Part shown: positions 27,275-36,791 of the stretch, piece by piece
How positions within the stretch are numbered: position 1 is the first letter of the stretch
Layout of the letters: each line of letters begins with the position of its first letter
Assembly: GCA_049487715.1 (NCBI GenBank)
Contig: CP150558.1
Coordinates: 434,001-498,000 of the forward strand
Reading direction: 5' to 3'
From: Pycnococcus provasolii
Taxonomy: Eukaryota; Chlorophyta; Pseudoscourfieldiophyceae; Pseudoscourfieldiales
DNA length: 64,000 nucleotides
Position numbers and translations under genes: made by a program
The notes under the pieces: generated by a model
What the model was told of the DNA's origin: nothing
Databases searched by the model: none
What the model saw: the letters and a program-made list of their open reading frames with translations, nothing else

Positions 27275-27329
27275 GAAGAGTTTTTTTTTTGTTACTTGAA
27301 CACATTGATATTACAAACAAAACACACAC

Positions 27330-27743
27330 ATGAGTGACACCCTCGTGAACAAGGGAGACGTCGTGCGCCTGGCAGAAGATACGATACTACTCCCAGAGAG
27401 GTGTGGACCCCAGCTCGCGGCCTGGGGTACGGGAGCCGGAAGGAACTGCAAGCTTAAGGCGTCGAACCGTGGAGCGTACCTGGAGCAGATGAAGGACCTC
27501 CAACCTGACCAGTTCCTGTGCCTCGGATACGGGGCGAACTTCGCCGCGAAGAACACGGGTTGGGAAGGGGGGGACCTGCATCTCCGGGGTCCCCAATCAG
27601 TAGATGTGGGGGTTAGGAAACACCCTCCATCAAGGCGGAGTGCCCCAAACCCCGGAGGTCTCACACCAAGTCCCGAAGCAGATGGACCCGCACACTCGGG
27701 GAGAGCCACCCAGGGCTACGACCGAGGACTGCACCCAAGCTGA
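27330..27743 (+). CDS. Hypothetical frame (weak)
   Basis: 137 codons from the ATG at 27330. The first ~80 residues look protein-like (KGDVVRLAEDTILLPERCG, QMKDLQPDQFLCLGYGANFAAKN); the last 50 are Pro/Gly/Arg-rich and not convincing. It may be an exon or a fragment of a former gene. Confidence 0.22.
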   Translation: MSDTLVNKGDVVRLAEDTILLPERCGPQLAAWGTGAGRNCKLKASNRGAYLEQMKDLQPDQFLCLGYGANFAAKNTGWEGGDLHLRGPQSVDVGVRKHPPSRRSAPNPGGLTPSPEADGPAHSGRATQGYDRGLHPS

Positions 27744-27873
27744 CGAACCCCTGATTCAAATCGCACATCGCAATGTGTGGTGGAAAAGAGCTCTCTTTTT
27801 TTTTGTGCGCGCTCGTCATCGTCATTTGCTCCGTGAGTGAGTGATCCTGTCACCTATAGGTCTGCCGCTCTCC

Positions 27874-28497
27874 ATGTCCATGTCCACTCGAGCACTCCCT
27901 CCCTCTCGCCATACACATATGGCGCACAGACGTCACTCTCCAGGGAGTGTCACTGGAGCAGGAGCACATTCACAATTTTTGCACCGTTTTCAGTACTCGA
28001 GGTCATCAGCAACCATCGTGCGCGCGACGACGCTCCCAGACGTGCCCGCGAAACTCCAAGCCATGGACGATGACACGCGCAAGAAGTGGGACGAAGCGAC
28101 GGCGTGGCTGATCCAAGACGAGTTCGCAGGCGACGAGGAGGAGGCGAGCAAGCTTCTCGTCAAGGCGTACGGGTGGGGTCTGCAGGGATACTGGAGGCAG
28201 TCGAAGGTGGACGAGGTGCCCGACGCGTCTCGCATGCAGGAAACTGTGCAGTACTTGACGGAGGACGTGAACATGGCTGCTGCCGATGTTCCTGCTTTGG
28301 TGAAGAAGTTCCCCGAGGTGCTCGGGCTGTCACAGGAAATTATGCAGGACAACGTCTCTGTCTTGGTGAAGGAGTGGAAGATGAACGCCGACCGCGTCGC
28401 GGCAACAATCAAGCGCAAGCCTCAAGTGCTCGGCAACACGCTCGACTGCTACGGCGACTGCGCTGGAGAGTGCAACCGTTGCTGGGTGCGTTTCTAA
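27874..28497 (+). CDS. Small mTERF-like plastid/mitochondrial protein with C-terminal Cys cluster
   Basis: 207 codons from the ATG at 27874; the frame opens with GTG at 27841. Residues 1-60 are Ser/His/Arg-rich with no acidic residues, an organelle transit peptide. A helical region follows (DDDTRKKWDEATAWLIQDEF...KLLVKAYGWGLQGYW). One or two mTERF-like motifs are visible: VPALVKKFPEVLGLSQEIMQDNVSVL and VAATIKRKPQVLGNTL (mTERF repeats carry a helix, then xPxxLG). The protein ends with CYGDCAGECNRCW, four cysteines close together as in a metal or Fe-S site. Full mTERF factors have 6-9 repeats, so this is a short derivative. Convergent with the HFM1 gene (57 bp). Confidence 0.6.
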   Translation: MSMSTRALPPSRHTHMAHRRHSPGSVTGAGAHSQFLHRFQYSRSSATIVRATTLPDVPAKLQAMDDDTRKKWDEATAWLIQDEFAGDEEEASKLLVKAYGWGLQGYWRQSKVDEVPDASRMQETVQYLTEDVNMAAADVPALVKKFPEVLGLSQEIMQDNVSVLVKEWKMNADRVAATIKRKPQVLGNTLDCYGDCAGECNRCWVRF

Positions 28498-28554
28498 GCA
28501 CTCGCTCGAATTCCCATTGATATTGTTACCCAAAAATGTTTTTAAATTAATAAT

Positions 28555-31500
28555 TTATTTCTTGGCGCGCTTCGCTTCTGGCTCATCCTTCTGTTTGTTC
28601 TCCTCCTGCTGCGCAAGCTCGTCGGTGCCACCGCTGCTGCAAACCGCGTACACATCGCGGGCGGCGCACACGATATCCTCCGGGAGAAGCGCGGCAATCA
28701 AGTCAGAGGATGAGGTAGACTGAGGTAGAGGTACGAGAACGCGATGGGGAAGTGCGGATCGCTGCAATGTGACGCGTGCGTGATACAGAAGCGCATCTGT
28801 ATCACGATTGCCCATGATGAGCAAGGCACGATGAGCATGATTCGACGACGAAGTGGATTCCTCCCCCTCGCCAATGCTGCTGTCTGACGAGGACAGCGTA
28901 ATCTCTATCGTTATCGACGGCGCACTCGTCGTCGTCGTATCGTCTTTGTTCTCAAGCAAGGTCATGTGGCACGCGGGTGGAAGCTTCTTGCGAGCCTCCT
29001 GCTGCAGTCGGTAGCCGAAAGGGTACGCCTTGCCGCATGCAGCGTCGATGTCGCGGGCATTCGCCGCCACGAGATGGTCGAGAGGACCATATCCGGCATC
29101 CACGAGACCCTGCGAGAGCTTCGGCCCAATTCCCGCGAGCTGGCGACACTCCGGAGCACGCGTGGCAAGGAAATCGGCAATCGTCACAGCCGCGGTGGCA
29201 CCGCCGGCGGGAGATCGAGGTCCTAGCGCACCGCGGCGTATCAGGCAGGCGGCTGCGGGCCGATGCCATATGCGGTGCAAGCAAGCACGGCGAAGCAAGA
29301 ACACGTTCGCGACGTACGCGAAGCGATTCGGCGTCGACACGCAAGCTTCGAACGCAAAGGATAGCAGCCGATCCGCGGACGCGAGCACGGCGTCAGCCTC
29401 CTGGCGCAGCGTCGAGTCGGCAAGTGTGCGTGGGCACCATGAAAGCGAGTGGTTGATGAGCACCTGCGCCTTATCGACGCTCGTGCGAAGCAGCTTAGAT
29501 GCCTTTTCGCGGCTTGGTGTCTTTGGCAAGGGTGCGGCGGCGGCATCTTCGTCATCCTGCCCACGCTCCTGTCCATCGGCGGCGGCGCCATCACCTGCCG
29601 CAGCGACGCTGCTGCTTGTCGATGCCGCCGCCGCCGTCGCGTGCCTTATTAGCGACGACTGCTGCTGCTTCTGCTGCTCCGTCGTCTCCCACTGTGCGAA
29701 TTCCGTCACGGCGTAGAAGCACGCGAGCGTGTCGTTGTGAATCGCGTTGAGATCTTTCTTCTCCGATCGGCGAAGGGGAACGAGATCCACGATTTCGCGC
29801 GCCGAGGAGAGTGCACGAAGGATGTCCGCCAAGCAAGCGTTTGGACGCATGTTGTGCAGAAAGTGCTCAGCCGTCTCGATCTTGATGCAGAACTTCGCAG
29901 CCAGTCGACCCACCTGAGTGCTGTCGAAGGCTTCGAGCGGAGATTCGGCATTCTTCGGGAGCACAAGGCCACCACGCACGAGTCGCTCGAGACTGCACCT
30001 GACAAGTCGGTCGAGGCATGCATCCGGCGTCGACGTGCGAAGCTCGTTGGACGTGAAGTAAAATGAAGGATTGCGGCGCGCGCGGACCATGAGAAAGCTT
30101 CCTCGCATCCACGTCATTGCATCTGCCGCGTTCTGAACCGTTCCCAGATGGGCCTCGGCGTTCAAATGCTCAGCCACGGCGCGATGCAGGCTACTCTCCA
30201 GTATCTCACCTCCGTCGAGAAGATTGCGGTACCTCTCCGCCGACGTATCTTTCGTCAGCACGACCGCAGTGCCCGATGTGTCGAAGCCTGGACGACCCGC
30301 CCGACCGCTCATCTGCAGCACCTCGCTCGTCGCGTATGAGCTGTACGTGTGCGTATCCGCATCGTACCGTTCCGTTCCTTTGATGATCACGCACGATGCT
30401 GGAAGATTCACACCAAGTGCAAGTGTTGTCGTGCAACAAAGGCACGGAAGATATCCAGATCGGAATAGTGCCTCGACCACGCCACGATCGCCGTCGCTCA
30501 TGCCCTTTGCATAGTGGTAGCCCAAGCCTCGCAGAAGAAGCTGTGCAAGTTTGCGGTCAGACACGCTCTGACTTGCAGCTTGCAGCGCCTGCTGAATCGC
30601 AGGTGCGAATGTGGGTACCGCGGATGACGACGCCACACCGCCACCGCCGCCGCCACGAGCTACCAGCGCGCCTCCACGTCCTCCTCCACCACCACGTCCG
30701 CCACGTCCACCTGGCTTTGCCAGCATCACCGGCGCACGTGCAGCGCTCCCTCCTCTTCCTCCTCCTCCTCCTCCTCCCGTAGGAGCACTATGCTGCTGCT
30801 GCATTGCACTAAAGAGCGTTGATGCTGACTGTGCAATTTGATCCGCCGCAGTGGCGCACCCACGCCGCGTTGCGCTGAAGATGAGCGTTGGCTTCCCAGG
30901 CTTGGCATGCTGGCGTATGAGGTCGACGACGTGGCCGTCGAGACTCTTCTCGAATAGAAAGTCATTCTTCCAGCTTGGGACGCCGTGCACGTGAATGCTG
31001 AGCGGGCAGGGGCGATACTCGCTGCCGTATACGCGCACAATGGCGGGCACACCACTGCCGGCGTTTGTGGCACTACTAGTACCATGTTTGTCGTTGTCGC
31101 TGCAGATGCTGTCCCCGTTCTGTGAGAGCCACGCGGCAATGTCTTGAATATTTGGCACGGTCGCGCTCACGGCGACGCACCGCAGATGTGAGATGGGTTC
31201 ACCGCACATCGCAGGCATTTGCGAAATCGCCTTCAGTCGTCCAATTGCCACCTCAAGCGCCGCACCACGATTGCGTTCGCCGAGGAGATGCACCTCGTCG
31301 ACAAGTAGCAGACCGATGGCACCGAAGAAGCCTACAAAATCACGGTGGTGGCGAGTCAGCGCGTCCCACCGCTCTGGTGTAGCTAGCAGGACATCTGCAC
31401 GGCTCAATCGTGCGAGCACTGGTCGTGGGTCGTCGTCGATGACAGACAGCTCCTCCACGCGCAAGCCGAGACGTGCTCCGATCGTCGCCGACCATGCGCG

Positions 31501-32445
31501 CGCACGTTCGCCGACGAGACTGCGCGTAGGTGCGAGGTAGATTGCTTTCAGGGCACCGCACGGTGGATCGAAGCGAGTGCCATTTTCGCGAAGTTGGGCA
31601 CTCAGGTAGCGAAGCAGAGCAAGCTCCAGCACAACCGTCTTGCCCGCACCCGTCGGCGCCGCAACGACAGCATTGCGGCTGCTTTCAAAAATGACGTCGA
31701 AGCTTTCGCTCTGCACTGCATTGAAGAAGGTGAAATTATCTGCATAGACGCGCTGGAATGGTGTGGGAAGACATTCGGATACCGCACGCAAGCTCTCGCT
31801 ACCGCTTGCGCACCTTGTTGTTGTTTCGTCGCCAGTAGTAGTAGGATGAAACTGAGAAGGATGTTGTTGTGTCATATGCGCAAAGTTGTTGTGAAAGCTG
31901 GATGGATTTGCGGCGACAGTAGTAGTTTTGTCGTTGCTTGTTGTCAGTCGCTGTTGTTGTTGTTGTTGTTGTTGTTGTCGCGCCTTCTTCAGATCGTCGC
32001 CGGCGGTATCAATGGAGTCGGTAGCAGCCGTTGTAGTTGGTTTGATGATGTCGACTTTCTTCTTCGAGGAGTGGTAGTGCGCGTTCGTTGTTGTTCCTCC
32101 TCCTCCGCTATTCGGCGTGCGATGAAGTACGCCGCCACGCGCCTTCATCGGTGCCGGAGGTGGCTGACCGTGCTGCTGATGCGAGAGAAGACGACCATGT
32201 TGTTGTTGTTGCTGTCGTTGATTCATCATCAGCATGACGGGTGGGGTAGACACGGTCGCGCAATCATCGTCGTCGAGCTCCAGCACTTCCACGCCGTCTT
32301 CTTCTTCGTCGAGCTGCATGAGGTACGCGTCGAAGCGTCCACCACCTCCTCCACCACCAGTAGTAGTAGCTCTGAATCCTCCTCCTCCTCCACCACCACC
32401 TCCTCCAGCATGACCACCGCCATCACCACCATAGCCGCGCCACAT
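28555..32445 (-). CDS. HFM1: HFM1/MER3 meiotic DNA helicase
   Basis: 1296 codons from the ATG at 32445. Residues 1-215 are low-complexity (Gly-, Gln-, Thr- and Asn-rich). The helicase starts at PTPFQRVYADNFTFFNAVQSESFDVIF, the HFM1/MER3 entry. Walker A is APTGAGKT (263-270), motif II DEVH (383-386), motif III SATVPN, then KPTLIFSATRRGC, the HFM1-like GTE(R)YD motif and QMSGRAGRPGFD (motif VI, DNA about 30290-30320). A winged helix, a Sec63-type helical domain and a helix-hairpin-helix (LAGIGPKLSQGLVDAGYGPLDHL) follow. HFM1/MER3 unwinds and stabilises recombination intermediates and promotes interfering crossovers in meiosis. An insert of ~90 Gly/Arg-rich residues (DNA about 30600-30790) lies inside the second RecA domain. 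The C-terminal ~120 residues are not conserved. Confidence 0.93.
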   Translation of the reverse strand: MWRGYGGDGGGHAGGGGGGGGGGFRATTTGGGGGGGRFDAYLMQLDEEEDGVEVLELDDDDCATVSTPPVMLMMNQRQQQQQHGRLLSHQQHGQPPPAPMKARGGVLHRTPNSGGGGTTTNAHYHSSKKKVDIIKPTTTAATDSIDTAGDDLKKARQQQQQQQQQRLTTSNDKTTTVAANPSSFHNNFAHMTQQHPSQFHPTTTGDETTTRCASGSESLRAVSECLPTPFQRVYADNFTFFNAVQSESFDVIFESSRNAVVAAPTGAGKTVVLELALLRYLSAQLRENGTRFDPPCGALKAIYLAPTRSLVGERARAWSATIGARLGLRVEELSVIDDDPRPVLARLSRADVLLATPERWDALTRHHRDFVGFFGAIGLLLVDEVHLLGERNRGAALEVAIGRLKAISQMPAMCGEPISHLRCVAVSATVPNIQDIAAWLSQNGDSICSDNDKHGTSSATNAGSGVPAIVRVYGSEYRPCPLSIHVHGVPSWKNDFLFEKSLDGHVVDLIRQHAKPGKPTLIFSATRRGCATAADQIAQSASTLFSAMQQQHSAPTGGGGGGGRGGSAARAPVMLAKPGGRGGRGGGGGRGGALVARGGGGGGVASSSAVPTFAPAIQQALQAASQSVSDRKLAQLLLRGLGYHYAKGMSDGDRGVVEALFRSGYLPCLCCTTTLALGVNLPASCVIIKGTERYDADTHTYSSYATSEVLQMSGRAGRPGFDTSGTAVVLTKDTSAERYRNLLDGGEILESSLHRAVAEHLNAEAHLGTVQNAADAMTWMRGSFLMVRARRNPSFYFTSNELRTSTPDACLDRLVRCSLERLVRGGLVLPKNAESPLEAFDSTQVGRLAAKFCIKIETAEHFLHNMRPNACLADILRALSSAREIVDLVPLRRSEKKDLNAIHNDTLACFYAVTEFAQWETTEQQKQQQSSLIRHATAAAASTSSSVAAAGDGAAADGQERGQDDEDAAAAPLPKTPSREKASKLLRTSVDKAQVLINHSLSWCPRTLADSTLRQEADAVLASADRLLSFAFEACVSTPNRFAYVANVFLLRRACLHRIWHRPAAACLIRRGALGPRSPAGGATAAVTIADFLATRAPECRQLAGIGPKLSQGLVDAGYGPLDHLVAANARDIDAACGKAYPFGYRLQQEARKKLPPACHMTLLENKDDTTTTSAPSITIEITLSSSDSSIGEGEESTSSSNHAHRALLIMGNRDTDALLYHARVTLQRSALPHRVLVPLPQSTSSSDLIAALLPEDIVCAARDVYAVCSSGGTDELAQQEENKQKDEPEAKRAKK

Positions 32446-32659
32446 AAATAAATATACTACTACTCAGCAGAGTAGTAGCAGACACACACACACAGAGAGA
32501 AACTCTATAATATTTATGTATATATAAGAAGACGGACAAATAAATAATAATGATGATTCCTATTATTATGCCGCACTCACACACAATTATATAGCGAAGT
32601 GTGAGTGAGTGCGTGCACTTGCGTCGTCGTCACTCACGCACGACGCCGTGTCGACTGTC

Positions 32660-32830
32660 GCAGTCACACGCACAACACGCGCACACGTGTGCACACGCTG
32701 ACACGCAGTCACACAGTCACACAGTCACACGCAGTCACACAGTCACACAGTCACACGCTGACACGGCACACGCACACGCACACGCTGACGCTACACGGCA
32801 CACGCACACACGCAGAGTCAACGAACAGAC
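32660..32830. repeat. CA-rich tandem repeat (CAGTCACACG-type)
   Basis: Irregular tandem copies of ACACAGTCACACGC and ACACGCACACGCTG units. It yields His/Thr-rich frames on the plus strand. Confidence 0.75.
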
Positions 32831-32991
32831 CGCCACACGTGGTGTGCGAAGTAAGTGCGAGAGTGAAAGGGAAAGTGAAAGTGAAAGTGGTGAAAAAATT
32901 AATGGCGTGGACCCTGCTCAGCCTGCTTTGTCTCGTTTTCTCGCTCGAACTCGAAGCCTGCTTTAGCAAGCCAACCCCGAACCGATTACGA

Positions 32992-33039
32992 GGTTAGGGG
33001 TTAGGGTTAGGGTTAGGGGTTAGGGTTAGGGGTTAGGGT
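32992..33039 (+). repeat. Interstitial telomere-like array (TTAGGG / TTAGGGG)
   Basis: About seven units alternating TTAGGG and TTAGGGG. It lies ~175 bp before the NAA25 start. It may be a double-strand-break repair scar made by telomerase, or a regulatory telo-box cluster. Confidence 0.8.
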
Positions 33040-33213
33040 GACGTTTGATTCCGTGTTCGGTTTTTTTCTTGTGGGTTTCTTGGAGAATTTCATTCTCGTC
33101 ATCGCCGCCTTCTTGCCGCCGCCGCGGCGCCCTCCTGTACATACTTGTTTGCGCTGAGCCACAGCCTCGGCTCAGACGGACAGGGTTAGGTTTTTAATCA
33201 CCTGTAGTCAGTC

Positions 33214-36200
33214 ATGGTGGACCGCAAGCTCTCGATGGTGTACGCGCACCTCGACAACGGCGTGCCCAAGCAAGCGCTCAAGGCGTGCGATGCCCTCTTG
33301 AAAAAACACAACAACCCTCTGATCCACGCGCTCAAGGCCATCGCGCTCGACCGCATGGGGCGTGACGAAGACGCGCTCGCCACGGCGCGGCTCGCGCTCG
33401 CCGCCGCAACCGCGCCCTCATCCCCCTTCGTCATTGATGCACACATGTGCTCGCTCATCGCCATGACGATGCGAAGTGCGGGAGGGGAACGACAGCACAA
33501 GGCGGAGATCGCCGCGCTCTACGAAGCTGCAGTCAGCAGGGGAGGTGCCCACTTGCCCGACGACGAAATGCAAGAAATGCAGGTCAAACTGTTCGTCGCG
33601 TACGGCGAGGCGGGAGACCACGTCAAGGCGCAGAGAACAGCCATGAGCCTTCACAAGCGGACAGCCGCGCCAGAGTTCCTGGCGTGGGCGATGACGAGCC
33701 TCGTGTTCCAGTGCACGCCGACGCACGGCGTGGGGTCCGCGTGCCAGACGCCAACGCCGCCGCCAACAGCCATGCCGCTCGCACTCGCCGCGGGACTGGG
33801 AAAGAAGATTTTCACAGGAGCTGCCGCCGCCGCTGCCGCCGCAACCGAGAGCGAGCTGGAGCTGTTCGCGAGCGTTCTCGCCATGGCTGGAAAGCCGAGC
33901 GCGGCTCTGGAATTGTTGCAGAGCGACGCGGGAAAGCTGGTCAAGCTTCCCACGAAGCGTGCGATGATGCAGGCAAGCTGCGCATTTGCGGCGGGTGATC
34001 TCGATGCAGCGGCGGAATATGTCTCGGAAGTTCTAAGGCATGATCCTAATGACGTGCGCGCGTGGAATGCGATGCTGGATGCCGTTGCTCCGGACTCGAT
34101 GCGCCTGCGCAGCAGCGGCGGCGGCGGATTCGACGCGTTTTCACCCGCCCTGGCAAAGGCTCTTAGAGCGCGGAAATCCCAGGCGGCGGACGGCTTACCG
34201 AGCCTAGGACCGGAGCATGCCGTGGACGTGGATTATTCGAATGCTATTCTCAGCCTAGGAACACAGATTGATCGCCTCAGCGAACGTGTGCACAGGGCGA
34301 TTGAGCTGGTCGCATCCACCGCAGAGGCAGGATCGGCAGCATGGCCGGCTCGCCTCGTGGCACTTATGAAGCCAGAGGCGGCTCTACGTGAACTGAGACT
34401 TCGCCGCCGATGTCGACGCCTGTTGACGCGCTTGGCAGATGCCGAGATGGCGCCGCGAATTCTTGCGACGGACGAAGATTGCATCGGCGGTGCTGCAATC
34501 GGCGCTGCATGTGATGACGATGTTGAAGAGAAGGCGCTGATCGAGGGTATCGTCGCGTACATAGGAAAGCACGGACACCTGCCGTCGATGCCGTCGGACC
34601 TTTTTGCTCTCGCCTCCGCTCTCTCGCCCAAGGGGAGAAGGATGGTGACTGCACATGCATTCGAAACGGCGACGTCCGCGGACGAGGCGGCGGCAGCAAC
34701 GGACGACGAAGCGGCAGTGCGGCGAGCGTACCGCCGTCTTGCAAATGCATGGTCGCTAGGCGTTGACCTTGGTATTGCTGTGGAAGGCGGTGCAGACGAT
34801 CTGACCACGTACAACAACAAGGCTGCGGAAGCGGTGCGCCTTGGACGTAGGCAACTCATCCCGCCACTCGTTGAATCTTCGGCAGACCCGCGGGATCAGA
34901 AGGTTGGGGATGGGTTTGCCGCATGTGCTGCCGCTACGCTAATTGGAGCCGCAAGAAAACGGCTAGCATCGGAAGACGAACATTCCGCAAAGCTCGGTGC
35001 GCTGGCAAGCTATGCAGCCTCCGCCGCCGCGCTGGAGGAAATGCGCGCGAATGCTGAGTACTCCGCGGTCGTTCTCGTTCCGCTTGCATGCATATACGGA
35101 TATGGACTTGGATGCCCGAAGTGCCACTCGGACGTCTTCCAGCGACTCGATGTCAAGCAAATTCAGCTCGACTCGATCGCTATTCACCTCACTTACCCCG
35201 TCTTGTGTGCATACGAGGGTCAGGTTGGTCGTGACGGGCAGGCAAAGCTTTCCGCGAATGCGTCGTCGATCGAGCTGTTCTCGGGAACGTCGGCGAGCTA
35301 CTACGCTGCGAAGGTGCGCTACGTTGCGGATTCGCATATGCGCGATGAGTCGCAGTCTGTGAGCTACGCACTTGAGCACGGCAACTTTGTGCAACTGCTC
35401 GACTTTGCCAACCTGCGCTCGCGTCTCAATCGCTCGTACGCCGTTCACGCCTCAGCCGTGGAAAAGGCTATACACAGCCTCGCCTCGCTTTGTCCACCGC
35501 TTACAACAGCAAAGGACTCGGCGAACTCGGCTCGTGCAATACTCGACGACTTGGATTCGACCCTGCGACTCTCGGCAGAACCTCAGGATGCATTCGCCGA
35601 GGCTAGTCTTTCGACTCCCTGGCGATTCAACCTGGACCTTGCGCAACGCCCGCCGTGGCTGCCTCTGGGATTGGGTGGGCCTCGACAGGCGGTGATGGAG
35701 CACTGGGAGGTGGTGACAGGATCGACGACGGGCAGTGGTGAAAGCATGCACGCGGATGCTTGGAGTCTCGCCGAGGAAGAGGAAGGTGGCCCATGGCGCG
35801 GGGACTTGCACCCGCAGCTCGCCGGTGCGGTGAATGCTGGCGTCGACGCACGTGGCATGGGCTGGGGTAGCATGCGTCGTGCACGCTTCCCGCTCGAGGG
35901 GTCGACGATGCCATGCGCTCTTGCGCGCCATGGTCTTGGTGCATCGCTTGCGCGCCGCATCGCACTTGCGTATTACACGGCATCTGCGCTAGTTCGTGCT
36001 GGTCAAAAGCATGTGACAGGTGGCGAGCAGGAGAACGACGCGCCGCAACCACCACCCCTTCCGGCACTTCCAGCGTCAGCTTCTCGTGCATCTGGAGCGG
36101 CAGCCACATGCTCGGCAATTGACGCGTGCATCACACACATCGCGGCAATAGACGGCGATGTTGCCAAGGCGTTAGAGAAAGTTGTCGAATGGCTGCGGCA

Positions 36201-36600
36201 TGCGACTTTCATTGTGGAATCACGACTTGTGCTTCGTGCAACGACGGCGGTGGCACTTGCACCGGATATCGCCGCATTCGCGCGGCGTCTTGTATCGGAG
36301 AGCATTCCACTGCTTGACGGGGCGACAGCACTTCGTGGCGATGACGTCAAGGCGTCGTCGGGCGAGGTTGAAAAGGTGAGGGCTGATGTATTAAGTGCGG
36401 TGGTGCTAGCTACCAGCACAGTCCGCCCAGCCTTGGGAGATGCTGCATCACTCGCTGCGTCGCTACGCGCGGCAAACTCATACGCGGTGGAATCTGTGGA
36501 CTCACCGTCCGCGTTCGACGAAGTCTGCAAGACGCTTGCGAGCGAGCACGCATCTCTCGCGGAGCTGCTCGAGCGTGACGCGAAGGCTGCATTGCGGTGA
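33214..36600 (+). CDS. NAA25: NAA25/MDM20, auxiliary subunit of N-terminal acetyltransferase B
   Basis: 1128 codons from the ATG at 33214. The start VDRKLSMVYAHLDNGVPKQALKACDALLKKHNNPLIHALKAIALDRMGRDEDAL is the NAA25 signature. TPR helix pairs continue to about residue 300 (FLAWAMTSLVFQ, LELFASVLAMAGKPSAALELL). The middle, about 350-760, corresponds to the MDM20/NatB superhelix (LARRRLTRLADAE-like, FVQLLDFANLRSRL). NAA25 wraps NAA20 and anchors NatB to ribosomes, which acetylates Met-Asp/Glu/Asn/Gln N-termini. The length fits plant homologues (~1000-1070). It is divergent from HFM1 and convergent with the sialidase-like gene. Confidence 0.92.
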   Translation: MVDRKLSMVYAHLDNGVPKQALKACDALLKKHNNPLIHALKAIALDRMGRDEDALATARLALAAATAPSSPFVIDAHMCSLIAMTMRSAGGERQHKAEIAALYEAAVSRGGAHLPDDEMQEMQVKLFVAYGEAGDHVKAQRTAMSLHKRTAAPEFLAWAMTSLVFQCTPTHGVGSACQTPTPPPTAMPLALAAGLGKKIFTGAAAAAAAATESELELFASVLAMAGKPSAALELLQSDAGKLVKLPTKRAMMQASCAFAAGDLDAAAEYVSEVLRHDPNDVRAWNAMLDAVAPDSMRLRSSGGGGFDAFSPALAKALRARKSQAADGLPSLGPEHAVDVDYSNAILSLGTQIDRLSERVHRAIELVASTAEAGSAAWPARLVALMKPEAALRELRLRRRCRRLLTRLADAEMAPRILATDEDCIGGAAIGAACDDDVEEKALIEGIVAYIGKHGHLPSMPSDLFALASALSPKGRRMVTAHAFETATSADEAAAATDDEAAVRRAYRRLANAWSLGVDLGIAVEGGADDLTTYNNKAAEAVRLGRRQLIPPLVESSADPRDQKVGDGFAACAAATLIGAARKRLASEDEHSAKLGALASYAASAAALEEMRANAEYSAVVLVPLACIYGYGLGCPKCHSDVFQRLDVKQIQLDSIAIHLTYPVLCAYEGQVGRDGQAKLSANASSIELFSGTSASYYAAKVRYVADSHMRDESQSVSYALEHGNFVQLLDFANLRSRLNRSYAVHASAVEKAIHSLASLCPPLTTAKDSANSARAILDDLDSTLRLSAEPQDAFAEASLSTPWRFNLDLAQRPPWLPLGLGGPRQAVMEHWEVVTGSTTGSGESMHADAWSLAEEEEGGPWRGDLHPQLAGAVNAGVDARGMGWGSMRRARFPLEGSTMPCALARHGLGASLARRIALAYYTASALVRAGQKHVTGGEQENDAPQPPPLPALPASASRASGAAATCSAIDACITHIAAIDGDVAKALEKVVEWLRHATFIVESRLVLRATTAVALAPDIAAFARRLVSESIPLLDGATALRGDDVKASSGEVEKVRADVLSAVVLATSTVRPALGDAASLAASLRAANSYAVESVDSPSAFDEVCKTLASEHASLAELLERDAKAALR

Positions 36601-36791
36601 AATGCTAATATCGCTCATTTAGTGATGGAATGTACTTTACTTCGTCCAGCGGTCGTCCATTCACATAAAAATTGACCTGGGTTAAAATGTACTTTTCGTA
36701 GATAAAGATTATGATTTTTAAGCTTATTTCTATATCACAATTCAAGTTGAAACGCATGCCGGTACATCCTCCCATCACACCTGTCGACGTG

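Larger units (their letters stand above)
26811..27873. other. Intergenic region with two weak frames and GC palindromes
   Basis: Divergent promoter region between the lumenal TPR gene and the mTERF-like gene. It contains a GGGCCCGGGCC...GGGCCCGGG inverted repeat near 26896-26920, plus the low-confidence frames at 27065 and 27330, listed separately. Confidence 0.4.
32446..33213. other. Divergent promoter region, repeat-rich
   Basis: Between HFM1 and NAA25. Contains CACACACACA/AGAGAGAA microsatellites (32480-32505), the CAGTCACACG repeat (32660-32830) and the telomere-like array (32992-33039). Frames here are repeat translations. Confidence 0.55.

Noticed and set aside
27740-27775. tRNA-like GATTCAAATC word
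   Set aside because: No acceptor stem, D-arm or anticodon arm could be folded around it.
31594-32451. Plus-strand frame of 285 codons over the HFM1 N-terminus
   Set aside because: Antisense shadow of a low-complexity GC-rich coding region; repeated Ser/Leu/Val runs mirror Gln/Gly runs.
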